64,000 bases of DNA from Parabacteroides timonensis. Lineage in GTDB: Bacteria > Bacteroidota > Bacteroidia > Bacteroidales > Tannerellaceae. The position numbers and the translations under genes are program-made. Positions within the stretch are counted from its first letter, which is position 1; every line of letters starts with the position of its first letter. Positions 62,074-64,000 of the stretch are shown here, piece after piece. The notes below the pieces were generated by a model, which had not been told where the DNA came from, did not search any database, and saw only the letters and a program-made list of their open reading frames with translations. The stretch is from assembly GCF_900128505.1 (NCBI RefSeq), contig NZ_LT669941.1:2854859-2918858 (forward strand), given 5' to 3'.

Positions 62074-63363
62074 ATGAAAATACGTTATTTGATGGCAAGC
62101 ATGTTGGCTTGCTTAGTAGGCTTTAGTTCTTGTGGTAGTGATGGAGATGAACCGACACCCGATAAACCGGGTGGTGGTAATGAAGGGGTGAAATCAAAAA
62201 CTATGATTGTTAACGTTGAAAATCCCGGAACATTTGGGCAATTGTTTGAGGAACAACTTCCTAATTTCGAAATGAAAGAAGAGACTGTAAATGTCATATC
62301 GATAGATACCCTGATAGTAAAAGGCAAGTTGAGCATGGAGGATATCGAATATCTGAAGAATGCTAAAGCTGATTTTGGATATAATTGGAGAGTGAAAGAT
62401 GTGGAATCTATAGCTGGTGGTGACCTTTACCCCATTCTGGATCTTTCTGAAACTCAATTTGTAGAATCTACTTTCAAAGGAGAAATTTATTTAGCAAATC
62501 ATTTGTATCCAATAGCTGGGGATTTATGTAGTTGTTTTTATGTAAAATACCCTAAAAACATAGAAGTTATAGAGGCTGAAGCTTTTGGGGGAGGTCGTTT
62601 AATATACGATATATCAAATTTACTAAGCGAAGGCTTACAAGAAATCAGAGAAAGTGCTTTTGAGAGTGCAAGATTTGCAGAAAAAGGCGAAAGTTGGGTT
62701 GAGCTTAATTTCCCTTCAAGTCTAAATAAGATTGAAAAACAAGCTTTTAGCTCTTTACAAGCAACATTGAAGAAAGTAAAAACATCGGGTAATGTGATCC
62801 TTTTAACAAATGCTTTTTCAGGAACAAGTATAGAATATCTTGAATTAAATGGGGTTGAAGAAATAAATTCCTTGATAACAAATGGTTCTCTAAAAAAAGT
62901 ATCTATGCCTGATGCTAAATATATAAGAGATTATGCTTTTACATGGCAACATGACTTGGAAATAAAAGCGGAAGATTTAAAGAATGTTGTAGAAATAGGG
63001 AAAAGTGCTTTTAAGGAAATAAAAACACGGCCGGATCTTTCATTGGCTACAAATTTAACGAAGATAGGGGAAGAGGCTTTGCTTGCTCCTGGTGATAAGA
63101 TAGTTATTTTGGAAAATGTAAAAGAGATAGGTTATAGAGCTTTTGGAAGTGCTAAATCTGTTCACATGCGTTCAAAAACTCCCCCCGTTTTCAAATATCC
63201 TTTAGATATAAATAATCCTCAATATGTAACCTGTGATACTTTATATGTACCTAAAGGCAGTAAAGGTATTTATGAAAAAGGGGGACAAAGTGGTTCTGCA
63301 GTTGAATACCCCAAATATCTACCCTGTGGAATGTGGGTTCATAAAGCTACTATAGAAGAATAA
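62074..63363 (+). CDS. BspA-like leucine-rich-repeat lipoprotein
   Basis: The 429-residue protein has a lipoprotein signal (LVGFSSC), a low-complexity linker (DEPTPDKPGGGNEG) and BspA/TpLRR-type leucine-rich repeats (KNIEVIEAEAFGGG, SSLNKIEKQAFSSL, NLTKIGEEALLAPG, NVKEIGYRAFGSAKSV). It ends in the VPKGSKGIYEK-type tail common to the family. Such proteins are surface-exposed and bind host proteins or other bacteria in some species. The gene is more AT-rich than the flanking core genes and is preceded by a very long structured leader. Confidence 0.88.
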   Translation: MKIRYLMASMLACLVGFSSCGSDGDEPTPDKPGGGNEGVKSKTMIVNVENPGTFGQLFEEQLPNFEMKEETVNVISIDTLIVKGKLSMEDIEYLKNAKADFGYNWRVKDVESIAGGDLYPILDLSETQFVESTFKGEIYLANHLYPIAGDLCSCFYVKYPKNIEVIEAEAFGGGRLIYDISNLLSEGLQEIRESAFESARFAEKGESWVELNFPSSLNKIEKQAFSSLQATLKKVKTSGNVILLTNAFSGTSIEYLELNGVEEINSLITNGSLKKVSMPDAKYIRDYAFTWQHDLEIKAEDLKNVVEIGKSAFKEIKTRPDLSLATNLTKIGEEALLAPGDKIVILENVKEIGYRAFGSAKSVHMRSKTPPVFKYPLDINNPQYVTCDTLYVPKGSKGIYEKGGQSGSAVEYPKYLPCGMWVHKATIEE

Positions 63364-63388
63364 TATACCGTTTTAATAATTTATAATT

Positions 63389-64000
63389 ATGGACATTTCC
63401 TGCTTTATACAAGAACAAGACAATATATTTGTTCATAAAGACTTATATACAGATCGCCCCTTGTCAGAAATAAAAATCTGGCGATACATGGATTTGTGCA
63501 AATTCTTTTCTTTGTGGCGTGGTTCTTTGTACTTTCCTAACAGGAATAAAATGGGTGATAAAAGGGAAATGGGAATTAGAGTCTATCAAAAAGGAGATAA
63601 ACGACATGTAAATCCATTCTTGGCTTTTCAAGTTGTAGGAGAAAACGAAAATATTCCTGAGACAACAACAAAGCCAAATGCTTTTGTCAGTTGCTGGAGT
63701 GTATCTGACCACGAAAATTATCTTTTGTGGAAAAGCTACTTAGATGGGCCTTGTGGAATTGCCATTCAAACAACTCTTCAATCTTTGATCGATTCGATTC
63801 AGGAAGTTCCGGAAGAACCTGTTTATATTTCTAAGGTACAGTATGAAGAGAAGCTGCTTTTATCGAATGACCATAGGCACACCTTGTTTACGAAGTATAT
63901 TTCTTATAAAGAAGAAAAAGAACTTCGCTTAGGGATATTGTCGTCCAACGCTGCGGCTAAAACATTAAAGGTTGATTCGAACGTATTGATTGAATCAGTT
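63389..64000 (+). CDS. DUF2971-like protein (3' end outside window)
   Basis: The frame from the ATG at 63389 stays open for 204 codons to the right edge. The segments NAFVSCWSVSDHENYLLWKSYLDGPCGIAIQTT and YISYKEEKELRLGI match the DUF2971 pattern: a conserved W-x-x-Y followed by G-I-A-I-x-T, then a K-x-x-E-E-x-R. It starts 25 bases after the lipoprotein gene. DUF2971 proteins have no established function; several occur in defence-like contexts. Confidence 0.7.
   Translation, partial: MDISCFIQEQDNIFVHKDLYTDRPLSEIKIWRYMDLCKFFSLWRGSLYFPNRNKMGDKREMGIRVYQKGDKRHVNPFLAFQVVGENENIPETTTKPNAFVSCWSVSDHENYLLWKSYLDGPCGIAIQTTLQSLIDSIQEVPEEPVYISKVQYEEKLLLSNDHRHTLFTKYISYKEEKELRLGILSSNAAAKTLKVDSNVLIESV

Overview
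The window reads as a chromosomal segment of a gut Bacteroidales bacterium, most likely Parabacteroides or a close relative. The evidence is the Bacteroidetes-type promoters (TTTG, about 20 bases, then TAnnTTTG), weak ribosome binding sites, a SusC/SusD pair, OstA-like and tandem parvulin genes, several 6-bladed beta-propeller, DUF3098 and DUF3244 proteins, and the core order ftsX-DUF3098-uppP-truB-queA-folK. I found no rRNA, tRNA, transposase or CRISPR array.

Layout. (1) 1-14750: envelope and housekeeping genes, mostly on the minus strand: an OstA-like protein cut by the left edge, three periplasmic SurA/PpiC-type folding factors, guaB, recQ, clpX, clpP, tig, then an RRM protein and a CPBP protease on plus, and lptB. 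(2) 14847-17241: two paralogous beta-propeller proteins. (3) 17390-18970: a compact four-gene unit (HU-like protein, two-helix membrane protein, M15 peptidase, lipoprotein with a C-terminal helix) that resembles a phage lysis cassette. (4) 19354-31008: an AT-rich accessory island with a secreted-peptide locus: a double-glycine-type precursor with a six-cysteine core, a VKOR-DsbA fusion, a TlpA-like thioredoxin, a small LanC-like protein, a glycosyltransferase, a C39 peptidase ABC exporter, its HlyD partner, a DUF3244 protein and a membrane TPR/HTH protein. This is the most interesting part of the window. (5) 31290-37318: a second HU-like gene, a remnant of an ATPase gene, an intact DUF234-type ATPase, a Kef-type antiporter and mlaE-mlaF. 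(6) 37429-50245: M16 protease, metK behind a SAM-II-type riboswitch, the folK-to-ftsX cluster, miaB and a succinate/acetate CoA-transferase. (7) 51208-61378: a SusC/SusD pair and a divergent unsaturated-uronate operon (GH88, DUF2264, kduI, kduD), with an AAA ATPase between them. (8) 61493-64000: a five-copy palindrome array, a structured leader or ncRNA with mutually exclusive pairings that ends in a terminator, a BspA-like lipoprotein gene and a DUF2971-like gene cut by the right edge.

How the genes work together. In the island, the C39 exporter and HlyD protein would cleave the leader and export the 76-residue precursor's core. The VKOR-DsbA protein and the thioredoxin would form or proofread its disulfides, and the glycosyltransferase and LanC-like protein are candidate tailoring enzymes. 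The set parallels the sublancin (glycocin) gene set, rebuilt from Bacteroidetes families. In the carbohydrate region, SusC/SusD would import an oligosaccharide, GH88 would release the unsaturated uronate, and KduI and KduD would carry it towards 2-keto-3-deoxygluconate. Functional statements are inferences from recognisable families; no database search was run.
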